A program made the translations under genes and the position numbers. Below are positions 45,761 to 54,175 of a stretch of 64,000 bases of DNA, piece after piece. Every line of letters starts with the position of its first letter. The stretch's first letter is position 1. Where the stretch lies: contig BJHM01000014.1 in the NCBI GenBank assembly GCA_014192625.1, positions 27,950 to 91,949 of the forward strand. The letters run 5' to 3'. This stretch comes from Planctomycetota bacterium. Lineage in GTDB: Bacteria; Planctomycetota; UBA1135; UBA2386. The notes under the pieces were generated by a model. That model did no database searches. It was given only the letters and a program-made list of their open reading frames with translations, and was not told where the DNA came from.

Positions 45761-47479
45761 ATGGAGCACGGCGGAGTCAAAGTACCTGAGCCAGATCTGC
45801 GCGAACGCGCATTGGCCAAAAACTTGGCTCTGCCCGGCCTACTCTGCCGGGTGTTGCTCGCTCGAGGAGTCGATGATCCCGACAAGGTGCGCGCCTTCCT
45901 GCGACCTGATCTGAAGACTTTGCACGATCCCTTTACCTTCGCTGCGATGCCGAGGGCGGTCGAGCGGATCAAGCAAGCGCTACGGCTCCGCGAAATAATC
46001 GTCATCCACGGCGACTACGACGTAGACGGCATCAGCGGCAGCGTGCTGCTCTATCGCTTCCTGCGGATCTTGCACGCTGAAGTTAAGATCCACCTGCCAG
46101 CGCGCAGCGACGGATACTCGATCACACCTGCGAGTGAACGCGCAATTGCGGCCGCCGGTGCCAAGCTCGTGATCTCCGTCGATAACGGCACCAACGCGAC
46201 AGCCTCCATCGCGCGATTGCAGGCGAGCGGCGTCGATGTAATCGTCACCGACCACCACGGCACGAGTGACCACGTAGCCGCCGCGTTTGCAGTGCTCAAT
46301 CCACGCCTGCCCGATGCCGGCTATCCCGACACCGAGCTTGCCGGCGTCGGCGTTGCCTTTCGCCTCGCCTCAGCAGTCGCCCAGTCCTGCACGCGCGGCC
46401 TCCTGCAGAGCCCAGAATTTAGCGAGTTCCTAGTCGACGCGATGACGCTAGTCGCACTCGGGACGGTTGCCGACGTAGCTCCGCTGCGCGGCGAAAACCG
46501 CACGCTGGTCTGGCACGGCCTGCGCGCTTTGGCACAGAGTCGCAGTCCCGGTATCCGCTCGCTGCTTGACTCGGCCGGCCTTAGCAATCGATCCCCCGAC
46601 GTTGAAGACATTGGCTTTCGTATCGCACCGTTGATCAACGCCGCGGGCCGCATGGGACACGCACAACAAGCTGCCGATCTGCTGTGTGCACCTGGCATCA
46701 TGGAGGCTCAGGCGGCCGCCAAAGTTCTCGAGCACCACAACGAAGATCGCCGCCGCGTCGAGCGCAAACTGCAAGAGACCGTGCAGAAGCTTGCAGATTC
46801 GGAGACCGCCCCGGCCATCGTGCTCGGCAGCGAAGACTGGCACGCGGGAGTGCTCGGCATCGTTGCGGCACGCATGGCAGAATCGACTGGCAAGCCGACC
46901 ATTCTGGTGGCCTTCCACGACGGGGTCGGCCGCGGTTCTGGTCGTTGCCCCCATGGCTTCCACCTGCGCGATGCACTTGCCGCCTGCAGCGAGCACCTCG
47001 TCGCGCATGGCGGCCACGCAGCAGCAGCCGGACTCGAAGTCCGCCGCGAAAACTTCGAAGCTTTCCGCACGCGATTCTTCGAAGTGTGCCGTCAGGCGAT
47101 TCCCCGCGGCGACGGCGTACCAGTCGATGGCATGGCGTCGTTTGCCGAACTCGATCCACATACAATCCGCCGCCTCGATCTGCTTGCGCCATTTGGCATG
47201 GGCCACCGCCGTCCGCGCTTTTGCACCCATGACGTCAAAATCATTGGCAACCCGCTCATCGACACTCGTGGTCAGGGCCTCAAAGTCCGGCTCACCCACC
47301 AAGGAACCCTCTTGCCAGCGCGCATCATTCGCGCCGCAAGCCGCTTTGAAGAATTGCGCGCGCGCCAAGGCCCTTGGACCGTCATCTACACGCCCCGCAT
47401 CAACCCGCGTGGCGAAGAAGGTCCCGTCCAACTCGACGTGCACCAACTGTTCGCACCCGACGAACCGATCTCAAACTGA
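45761..47479 (+). CDS. recJ: single-stranded-DNA-specific exonuclease RecJ
   Basis: A 572-residue DHH/DHHA1 nuclease that digests 5'-ended single strands in recombination and mismatch repair. The metal motifs are HGDYDVDGISG, ISVDNG and VTDHHG, and the DHHA1 GGHAAAAGLEV is present near residue 420. A C-terminal OB-like domain (RIIRAASRFEEL) completes the protein. Length is normal. It is divergent from selA with only 31 bp between start codons. Confidence 0.95.
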   Translation: MEHGGVKVPEPDLRERALAKNLALPGLLCRVLLARGVDDPDKVRAFLRPDLKTLHDPFTFAAMPRAVERIKQALRLREIIVIHGDYDVDGISGSVLLYRFLRILHAEVKIHLPARSDGYSITPASERAIAAAGAKLVISVDNGTNATASIARLQASGVDVIVTDHHGTSDHVAAAFAVLNPRLPDAGYPDTELAGVGVAFRLASAVAQSCTRGLLQSPEFSEFLVDAMTLVALGTVADVAPLRGENRTLVWHGLRALAQSRSPGIRSLLDSAGLSNRSPDVEDIGFRIAPLINAAGRMGHAQQAADLLCAPGIMEAQAAAKVLEHHNEDRRRVERKLQETVQKLADSETAPAIVLGSEDWHAGVLGIVAARMAESTGKPTILVAFHDGVGRGSGRCPHGFHLRDALAACSEHLVAHGGHAAAAGLEVRRENFEAFRTRFFEVCRQAIPRGDGVPVDGMASFAELDPHTIRRLDLLAPFGMGHRRPRFCTHDVKIIGNPLIDTRGQGLKVRLTHQGTLLPARIIRAASRFEELRARQGPWTVIYTPRINPRGEEGPVQLDVHQLFAPDEPISN

Positions 47480-47915
47480 GCGGGCGCTGCACCAGAGTTC
47501 CAACTAGTGGTGATATTGGCGTTACTGCTGCGTGAATGCCGATGAATCGCGTTGCCTAAAATCGATCTGCAACGACGACCAGAGTGCCCCACCTGCGAAC
47601 CCCGCCACGGTGCATCACTGAAGCTCCCTTCAAAGTGAAAGTAACCCGTGCACAAGCACAGCGATGTGCCGCCACAGCAAGGCGTTTCTGCGCCACGTTT
47701 TTCGCAAGCGCCCTTCGATAACAAACTCTTGTGCCGAGCGACGCCGAGATTACATAGGGTAGCAGCGCGACTGTGGCCTGTTCCTCATTAATGATGCCGC
47801 GCTTCATGCGGTGCTGCGGTGCTGCGGTGCTGCGGTGCTGCGGTGCTGCGGTGCTGCCCATGGCCAAGTTGCGAAGCTCTTTCATGGCTCGCGCCATGCC
47901 CCTTCCAATAGGCAG
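47480..47915. other. 436-bp intergenic region with a microsatellite
   Basis: A gap between the convergent recJ and DedA genes. It contains the GCGGTGCT repeat (separate entry). A 113-codon minus-strand frame at 47556-47897 has no ribosome site and owes part of its length to the repeat; I do not call it. No terminator with a clear T-run is seen. Confidence 0.6.
47808..47855. repeat. 8-bp microsatellite, six copies
   Basis: GCGGTGCT repeats six times without change. The unit is not a multiple of three, so any frame read through it would shift with each change of copy number. Confidence 0.92.
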
Positions 47916-48563
47916 TTATTCTTTCGGAGCCGTGCGGGCAGCAACATCCGGCCGCTTACGGGTGGCGACGTAGAACACCCCCCCCAAGACAACCACCGCG
48001 CCAACAAACCAGTAGAGCTTGCTCTTCATCACGGCAACCATCGCATTGGGGTCTTCCATCAGCTTGGGCTGATCGCCCAACACCTCATACCCCCACCACG
48101 AGAGGACAAAGCACCAGATGCCGGCCCCGATTGTCGTTACAATACTGAATGGCACAAATCGCATGCGCAGGATGCCAGCCGGAATCGAAATCAAATGGCG
48201 GACTACGGGGAGCAGACGCGCGATGAACACACCGCGCAAACCAGAACGTTCCGCAAAAAACTCGGCCAGCAGCATCTTCCGTTCTGAAATCAGCAAATAC
48301 TTGCCGTATCGAAGGATCAATGGTCGACCAATCCAGCGCGCAAGCCAATAACTCACCGCCGAACCAAACCAACTACCTGCCGTGCCCGCGAGCACCACGC
48401 CCCAAAAATCCATCCGCCCCTGCGAAGCCCAATACGCAGCCGGCGGCAACACCACTTCGCTCGGAACTGGCAGGATCGAACTCTCCGCCGCCATCAGCAG
48501 AAAAACACCAACGTAGCCCCACGTCTCAACAAACTGGAACCACGTCTGGATCAGGTCGTGCAT
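47916..48563 (-). CDS. DedA-family membrane protein
   Basis: A 215-residue protein with the DedA (SNARE-associated) core. The N-terminal re-entrant part has SSILPVPSEVVLPPAAYWAS, the middle has GSWFGSAVSYWLARWIGRP, and the Arg motif is GVFIARLLPVVRHLISIPAG. DedA proteins act in membrane-lipid flipping and envelope homeostasis. The ATG at 48563 is preferred over a longer frame starting at 48641. Confidence 0.9.
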   Translation of the reverse strand: MHDLIQTWFQFVETWGYVGVFLLMAAESSILPVPSEVVLPPAAYWASQGRMDFWGVVLAGTAGSWFGSAVSYWLARWIGRPLILRYGKYLLISERKMLLAEFFAERSGLRGVFIARLLPVVRHLISIPAGILRMRFVPFSIVTTIGAGIWCFVLSWWGYEVLGDQPKLMEDPNAMVAVMKSKLYWFVGAVVVLGGVFYVATRKRPDVAARTAPKE

Positions 48564-48660
48564 CGTGCTCGCAGAGAGTCCCTTCTGCTGCGGATTGGCG
48601 CAACGACAATACTCAATTAACAGTGGCAACAGGCCCTGCAAACGGCACTCTTATCCCACC

Positions 48661-48918
48661 ATGAAAACAACCATCCGTATCGTAATTGCGTCAGCACTAA
48701 TTGCACTCGCCTCCTGCCGCTCCACCAAGTCCACCGGCCAAGCCATGGCCAATGCCAAGTGCCCGATCTCGAACGAGGCCCTCGGCACGAAGGGATGCAC
48801 GACTGAGTTCAATGGCCAAACTATCGGGTTCTGCTGCGAGAAGTGCATGGCAAAGTTTAATGCCATGCCCGCAGATGAAAAGACGGCCAAGGTGACGAGC
48901 GCGATGCCGACCAAGTGA
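48661..48918 (+). CDS. small lipoprotein with a YHS-like metal domain
   Basis: An 85-residue lipoprotein: the signal peptide ends in LIALASC. The mature part has CPISNEALG, then GCTTEFNGQTIGFCCEKCMA, the pattern of the YHS domain (Cys-rich, 40-50 residues) found beside copper and heavy-metal carriers. The five Cys and the FNG/FCC loop suggest it binds a soft metal in the periplasm. It is unusually short and stands alone. Confidence 0.8.
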   Translation: MKTTIRIVIASALIALASCRSTKSTGQAMANAKCPISNEALGTKGCTTEFNGQTIGFCCEKCMAKFNAMPADEKTAKVTSAMPTK

Positions 48919-48920
48919 CC

Positions 48921-49055
48921 TAACTGGTCCGCAGATTGTGCTAGGCACTCGACGTGAGCCGATTGACCTGCTCAATCTACTGAAAGCCTATGTTTGGTAG
49001 GCACGAAGGGCCGCTCTGAGCGGCCTTTTTCGTTTTCACCAATCTTCGGACCAGC
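48921..49055. mobile_element. candidate transposase-free element (MITE) with 20-bp inverted ends
   Basis: The left end (48923-48938, ACTGGTCCGCAGATTG) and the right end (complement of 49038-49054, CTGGTCCGAAGATTGGT) face inward and match the ends of the IS at 51819. The 135-bp interior carries no transposase; it holds an intrinsic terminator. No target duplication is visible, so recent mobility is unproven. Confidence 0.5.
49008..49030 (+). terminator. intrinsic terminator inside the 48.9-kb element
   Basis: GGCCGCT, CTG loop, AGCGGCC and TTTTT (49009-49030): a perfect 7-bp GC stem with a T-run, on the plus strand. It would stop read-through from the YHS lipoprotein gene into polA. Confidence 0.9.
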
Positions 49056-49101
49056 CTCGGATACTCGCGCTAGCGCCAGGCTCGCGGCTACAACCTGCCA
49101 C

Positions 49102-51816
49102 ATGGGTAAACGCCTTTTCCTAATCGACGGCACCGCGCTCGCATACCGCAGCTACTTCGCCTTCGCAAACAACCCGCGGATGAGCCTCACGACCAGAAGC
49201 GGACATCCGACTGGTGCAACCTATGGCTTCGTGCAAACCTTGCGATCCCTCCTAGAGCGGGAGCAGCCAGATGCCATCGCAATCGCTTTCGATGGACCAC
49301 GCCAAGACTTACATCGCACCGCGCTCTACGCGGAATACAAGTCAACGCGCTCCAAAATGCCGGAAGAGATGGCACTCCAACTCGGCGACATTCGCGCCGT
49401 AGCTGACGCGTTTGGAATCACGGTCGTAGTAGGAGACCAGGACGAGGCTGATGATGTAATCGGAACGCTAGCAGTTCAAGGGAAAGCCGCAGGGATGACC
49501 GTCTTCATCGTTACTGGCGACAAGGATTTTCTACAGATCGTCGACGGTGACATACAGCTATGGAATCTGCGATCCTCAACCGCAAAGCCCGAGATCATTG
49601 GCGCCAAGGAGACGAAAGAGAAATGGGGCGTGTCACCCCAGCAGATCGTGGACCTTTTGGCGCTTATGGGGGATAGCAGCGACAACGTGCCTGGCGTGCC
49701 AAAGGTCGGCGAGAAAACAGCCGTCGAGCTGCTACAGCAATTCGGGAGCCTAGACCAAGTATTGGCCAGAACCGCAGAGGTGAAGAGGGTGGCGGTGCGA
49801 ACGTCGTTAGAGGAAAACCGGCACTTAGCCGTGCTTTCTAGGCAGCTTGTAACCCTGCGGCTTGATGTGCCGCTACCGGTCGCAGCGGCTCAAATTGGGC
49901 CTTCGCAACCAGACTTGGACAAACTGCGCGAACTCTACTCGCGCCTGCAATTCGACTCGCTGCTTAAGTCCCTTCCCAGCAAGCCACTTCCAAATGACTC
50001 GGCCAGGAACTACCAGCCGACAACATCTTTGGACGACTTGTCCTTACTGGTCCAGAGATTGTGCAATACAACAGCTATCGGCCTGAGCGTGCTGACTAAA
50101 GGGGCCGGCGTGCGTGGCACAGAACTGGACGGACTCGCCTTTTCCTGGGCGCTCGGACAAGCACGCTATGTGCAGCTCTCTGACGAGGGCCAACTCGGCA
50201 GCAGATCCGAGATATTGGCCGCGCTAACGCCGCTTCTTACAGACCCTAAAATCACAAAGGCCGTAGCAGATAGCAAGCGAGCGCTTGGCGCTCTGCGCAC
50301 GGTTGGCATTGAGGGCCATGGCTTCACGGCGGATCCGTCCCTTGCACACTACTGTGTTGAGCCTGGGACAGGGGAACAAGACCTAGCATCATTGATGCCG
50401 AGACACTTTGGTTGCGCCAAGATATCCGCAAAGGACATTCTTAGCAGCGGCAAGAAGCAGATGACCTTTAGCGAAGTTACAGAGGCGCTCGCCACCGACT
50501 ACGCCTGCGAAGCAGCCGACTACTCCCTCCGCCTTTGGCCGGTCGTGGCCGCTCAGATGGACGAGCAGCGCGTTGCCGCGCTCTATCGCGACCTTGAATT
50601 GCCTCTTGTTCCTGTGCTGCTGAGCATGGAGTGGGAAGGAATCGCAATCGACTGTACAGCCCTTGCATCCGTCGGCCGCGACATGGAGCGACGCATCGCC
50701 GACTTGGAGGGGCGCGTGCATCAGCGCGCAGGGGCACCATTTAATCTTGCCTCCCCGCAACAGGTTGGCAAGGTACTATTTGACGACCTTGAAGTGCACC
50801 GGCTCGCAAACTTGCCATTACCCAAACGCACCCCCAAAGGGCAATACAGGACCGACCATGAAGTGTTAGAAAAGCTGGCGCCACATCATGAGGTTCCAGC
50901 GATGTTATTAGAATGGCGCCAACTCACGAAGCTCAAAGGCACCTACGTCGATAGCTTGCCAACGATGGTTGACAAAGTGACTGGACGCGTTCATACAACG
51001 CTCCAGCAGACGGTGACGGCAACTGGACGGCTAAGCTCAGACAATCCAAATCTGCAGAACATCCCAATCCGCACAGATGCGGGAAAACGAGTGCGCGCGA
51101 CATTCGTGTCACGTGGCAAGGACTGGGTCCTGATGTCAGCGGACTACAGCCAGATCGAACTGCGCATTCTCGCACATTTATCCGGCGACAAAGCGCTTGT
51201 TGAGTCTTTCCGCAAGGGCGAAGACATCCACTCGCGCACAGCAGCAATCATACACGGGCTATTGCCACACATGGTCACACCGGACTTACGTAATCAAGCA
51301 AAAATCATTAACTATGGCCTGATGTACGGCATGGGCAGTAGCAGACTCGCAGCAGAAACTGGCATGAAGCCACCAGAGGCAAAGAAGTTTATCGAGCACT
51401 ACTTCCGCGCATTGCCAGGCGTAAAGCAATACCTCGACCAGAGCATCGCCCACGCGCGAGAGCGCAAGGAGGTGAGAACGATGTTTGACCGCCGCAGGCC
51501 GCTACCAGATATCGACTCGACCAACCCTGGACTTCGCGTCGCAGCGGAAAACATGGCAGTCAACACGCCAATACAGGGCACCGCTGCTGACATTGTTAAG
51601 CGTGCAATGCTTCGCGTGCACGCGGAACTACTTCGCAATCGATTAGAGAGTAAGCTGATATTGCAAGTTCATGATGAGCTTGTCCTCGATGTAAAAGAAG
51701 ACGAACTCATACTGGTCCGGCAATTGGTCAAGGACGCGATGATGGGTGCTGCGGAATTGCGAGTTCCCTTGGAGGTAGCCCTCGGGACGGGCAAGGACTG
51801 GCTACAGGCCCACTGA
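49102..51816 (+). CDS. polA: DNA polymerase I
   Basis: A 904-residue protein. Residues 1-270 are the 5'-3' exonuclease (DGTALAYRSYF, DQDEADDVIG, GDSSDNVPGVPKVGEKTA). Residues 310-500 take the place of the 3'-5' exonuclease but lack its DxE (TTAIGLSVL) and second Asp, so proofreading is probably lost, as in Taq polymerase. Residues 540-904 are the polymerase: DYSQIELRILAHLSGD (motif A, 681), KIINYGLMYGM (motif B), LQVHDELV (motif C, 854). Tyr738 stands where E. coli has Phe762. The ATG at 49102 gives the family N-terminus. The polymerase part is very near normal length. Confidence 0.96.
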   Translation: MGKRLFLIDGTALAYRSYFAFANNPRMSLTTRSGHPTGATYGFVQTLRSLLEREQPDAIAIAFDGPRQDLHRTALYAEYKSTRSKMPEEMALQLGDIRAVADAFGITVVVGDQDEADDVIGTLAVQGKAAGMTVFIVTGDKDFLQIVDGDIQLWNLRSSTAKPEIIGAKETKEKWGVSPQQIVDLLALMGDSSDNVPGVPKVGEKTAVELLQQFGSLDQVLARTAEVKRVAVRTSLEENRHLAVLSRQLVTLRLDVPLPVAAAQIGPSQPDLDKLRELYSRLQFDSLLKSLPSKPLPNDSARNYQPTTSLDDLSLLVQRLCNTTAIGLSVLTKGAGVRGTELDGLAFSWALGQARYVQLSDEGQLGSRSEILAALTPLLTDPKITKAVADSKRALGALRTVGIEGHGFTADPSLAHYCVEPGTGEQDLASLMPRHFGCAKISAKDILSSGKKQMTFSEVTEALATDYACEAADYSLRLWPVVAAQMDEQRVAALYRDLELPLVPVLLSMEWEGIAIDCTALASVGRDMERRIADLEGRVHQRAGAPFNLASPQQVGKVLFDDLEVHRLANLPLPKRTPKGQYRTDHEVLEKLAPHHEVPAMLLEWRQLTKLKGTYVDSLPTMVDKVTGRVHTTLQQTVTATGRLSSDNPNLQNIPIRTDAGKRVRATFVSRGKDWVLMSADYSQIELRILAHLSGDKALVESFRKGEDIHSRTAAIIHGLLPHMVTPDLRNQAKIINYGLMYGMGSSRLAAETGMKPPEAKKFIEHYFRALPGVKQYLDQSIAHARERKEVRTMFDRRRPLPDIDSTNPGLRVAAENMAVNTPIQGTAADIVKRAMLRVHAELLRNRLESKLILQVHDELVLDVKEDELILVRQLVKDAMMGAAELRVPLEVALGTGKDWLQAH

Positions 51817-51818
51817 CC

Positions 51819-52998
51819 TTACTGGTCCGCAAATTGGTAAAGACCGGTAACCGCTAGCACGAACGCGCCACAACCCCTCCTCGGAGCCACCCTCAAGGCT
51901 CCAAAAGGAGTCGCCCGTGACCGATCCGTTCTTTCCTCCGCGTTGCCCAAACCGGCTTTGCCACAAACACCGGTCACCCACGCCAAACTTTTACTGGCAT
52001 CGGGGGGCCTACATAGTCGCTTGCCGTGCAGAGCCGATACCGAGATTTCGGTGCAAGTCATGTCGCAGAAGTTTCTCGCGACAGACTTTTCGCCTCGATC
52101 GCTGGGACAAGCGGCCAGACCGCAATGTAGAGCTATTCCTGCTGCTCACGAGCGGGGTCGGGTTGCGCCAATGCGCTCGCACGCTTGGCATGGGCACCGC
52201 CGCGGTGCAACAGAAGTTCCGGAAGCTAGCCCGGAACCTCCGATTGCTGAACCGCAATTTACTGCGCCAGCTACCGCCAAACCGATGTTACCTGCTCGAC
52301 GAAATCGAAACGTTCGAACAAAAATCAATCTGCCCACTCACGGTGCCAGTGCTTATCGAAAAAGAAAGCCTGGCAGTAATCGCAACGGACTCAGCTCCCA
52401 TCCGACGCATGACCAGGCGCGGCAGCCAGCGGCAACGTTGGATGGAGCGGCATGAAAAAAAACATGGGCGTCGCAAAGATCATGGCCGCCGCTGCGTACG
52501 CAAAATCTTTGGCAGATTCCAACGCCTTCTGGCCGGCCAAAAAGCGCTTCTGATAACCGACGAGAAGGCCATTTACCGAACCCTCTGCCGTCGACTGATG
52601 GGTGATCGAGTGCAACACCTTACCTACTCGAGCAAGCTGGCACGCACGACGTTCAACCCACTTTTTCCGATAAACCTTACTGAGGCCATGCTGCGCGACA
52701 ACCTAGGTCGCCTGCGCAGGCGGAGTTGGCTTGTGAGCAAGCGCGGAAACCGCCTTTCGCTGCAGCTGGAAATGTTCGTGGCATATCGCAATTGGTTGCG
52801 ACCCCGCACCAACCAAGGAGATCCAAATCTGTGCCCCGGAATGGTGCTCGGAATCGTGCTCCGCCGGCTTGAAGTTGGCGAACTATTGGCATGGCGACAG
52901 GACTGGCGGGAATACAGCATCCACCCCGCAAGCTCATCGGCAGCAGAAACCGTGCGGCAACAAGTCGCCTAACCCTTGACCAAAGTGCGGACCAGTAT
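51819..52998 (+). mobile_element. insertion sequence with zinc-ribbon transposase and 23-bp inverted repeats
   Basis: The left end reads TACTGGTCCGCAAATTGGTA at 51820; the complement of the right end (52976-52998) reads TACTGGTCCGCACTTTGGTC. Over 23 bases about 20 agree. Between them one transposase gene starts 97 bp in and ends 3 bp before the right end. No clear target-site duplication is seen, so the exact ends are uncertain by a few bases. The element lies directly between polA and ychF. Confidence 0.6.
51917..52972 (+). CDS. IS1/IS1595-like transposase
   Basis: A 351-residue protein starting at GTG 51917 with GGAG 6 bases upstream. The N-terminus is a zinc ribbon (CPNRLCHKH, then FRCKSCRRSFS). 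A helix-turn-helix follows (VGLRQCARTLGMGTAAVQQK). The catalytic core has candidate acidic residues in LLDEIETF, LITDEKAIY and, further on, NLTEAMLRDNLGRLRRRSW, the layout of the IS1/IS1595 DDE or DDNK groups. Each residue assignment is tentative. The gene almost fills the space between two inverted repeats, the best evidence that it is a transposase. Confidence 0.65.
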   Translation: MTDPFFPPRCPNRLCHKHRSPTPNFYWHRGAYIVACRAEPIPRFRCKSCRRSFSRQTFRLDRWDKRPDRNVELFLLLTSGVGLRQCARTLGMGTAAVQQKFRKLARNLRLLNRNLLRQLPPNRCYLLDEIETFEQKSICPLTVPVLIEKESLAVIATDSAPIRRMTRRGSQRQRWMERHEKKHGRRKDHGRRCVRKIFGRFQRLLAGQKALLITDEKAIYRTLCRRLMGDRVQHLTYSSKLARTTFNPLFPINLTEAMLRDNLGRLRRRSWLVSKRGNRLSLQLEMFVAYRNWLRPRTNQGDPNLCPGMVLGIVLRRLEVGELLAWRQDWREYSIHPASSSAAETVRQQVA

Positions 52999-53054
52999 CA
53001 CCATCCTTCCCCCGCATGCTCGGCTTCACTCCAGGACTGCGGCCCCCAAACCAA

Positions 53055-54161
53055 ATGGCCCTCAAAGCTGGCATCGTCGGTCTGCCCAACGTAGGCAAGT
53101 CCACTCTATTCAACGCCGTGACGCGAACCCGCAAAGCACAGGCGGCGAACTACCCCTTTTGTACGATCGACCCAAACGTAGGAATCGTGACTGTGCCGGA
53201 TGACCGGCTTGCAGTTCTGCAGAAAATCTCCAAGACCAACGTGGTGATCCCCGCCACCATTGAGTTCGTCGATATTGCGGGTTTGGTGAAGGGTGCAGCT
53301 TCAGGTGAAGGCCTAGGCAATAAGTTCTTGAGTCACATCCGCGAAGTTGATGCCGTTGTGCAGGTTGTGCGGTGCTTCGAAGATCCAGATATCCACCACG
53401 TCTCCGGCACGGTGGATCCCGTGCGCGACATAGAAGTGGTAACAACAGAGTTGGCACTTGCCGACCTCGAAGTGGTGCAGAAGCGCCTAGACAAACAGGG
53501 TAAGAACGCCAAACGTGGCGAGAAGGAAGCTGTCGCGGAGATGCCAGTTCTAACAAAGCTCGAAGCAGTCCTTAATGATGGCAAGCCTGCGCTCATGGCC
53601 CAGCTAAGTGATGAAGAGCGGGTAATTGCGAGAAGTCTTTACTTAATGACTGACAAGCCGGTGATCTTCGCGTGCAACGTGAAAGAAAACGAACTGGCAA
53701 ACGCCGAGCAAAATCCTTTCGTATGCAAAGTGAGTGAGTATGCGAAGACTCACATGGCATGCAATGCGGTAGTAATCAGTGCACAGATCGAAAGCGATCT
53801 AGTAGACTTGGATGCAGAGGATGCTAAAGCTTTCCTGCATGAACTCGGAGTACAAGAATCAGGAGTTGGCGGCCTAATCCGAGCAACTTACCAACTGCTT
53901 GGCCTTAGAACCTATTTCACCGCTGGCGAGAAAGAGGTCCGCGCTTGGACGATTCATATCGGCGACACGGCACCAAAGGCAGCGGGCGTAATTCACACCG
54001 ATTTTGAGCGCGGCTTCATCAAGGCAGAGACGGTCAGCTACGAGGACCTCGTGCGCTGCGGAAGCGTGGCCGTAGCCCGCGAAAAAGGGGTCTACCGGAT
54101 CGAGGGAAGGGAATACGTCGTCAAGGACGGAGACGTGCTGCACTTCAAGTTTAGCGTGTAA
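53055..54161 (+). CDS. ychF: YchF, ribosome-associated Obg-type ATPase
   Basis: A 368-residue P-loop protein. G1 is [12 protein letters not shown], the switch II region is [20 protein letters not shown], and G4 is replaced by the YchF form (CNVKENELA), which explains its preference for ATP over GTP. The C-terminal TGS domain starts at about residue 280 ([15 protein letters not shown]). YchF/OLA1 binds ribosomes and is linked to oxidative-stress response. The ATG at 53055 is 13 codons into the open frame. Confidence 0.96.
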   Translation: MALKAGIVGLPNVGKSTLFNAVTRTRKAQAANYPFCTIDPNVGIVTVPDDRLAVLQKISKTNVVIPATIEFVDIAGLVKGAASGEGLGNKFLSHIREVDAVVQVVRCFEDPDIHHVSGTVDPVRDIEVVTTELALADLEVVQKRLDKQGKNAKRGEKEAVAEMPVLTKLEAVLNDGKPALMAQLSDEERVIARSLYLMTDKPVIFACNVKENELANAEQNPFVCKVSEYAKTHMACNAVVISAQIESDLVDLDAEDAKAFLHELGVQESGVGGLIRATYQLLGLRTYFTAGEKEVRAWTIHIGDTAPKAAGVIHTDFERGFIKAETVSYEDLVRCGSVAVAREKGVYRIEGREYVVKDGDVLHFKFSV

Positions 54162-54175
54162 TTAGCGAGCCGCAC

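Noticed and set aside
45730..46005. N-terminal extension of SelA
   Set aside because: The longer frame overlaps the recJ start and first 240 bp of its coding sequence on the other strand, and the normal SelA N-terminus begins at 45729.
47556..47897. 113-codon minus-strand frame between recJ and DedA
   Set aside because: It runs through the 8-bp microsatellite, lacks a ribosome site and resembles no family.
48994..49101. Earlier start for polA
   Set aside because: It would pass through the terminator and the inverted-repeat end, and the family N-terminus (LFLIDGTALAYRSYF) begins at the ATG at 49102.
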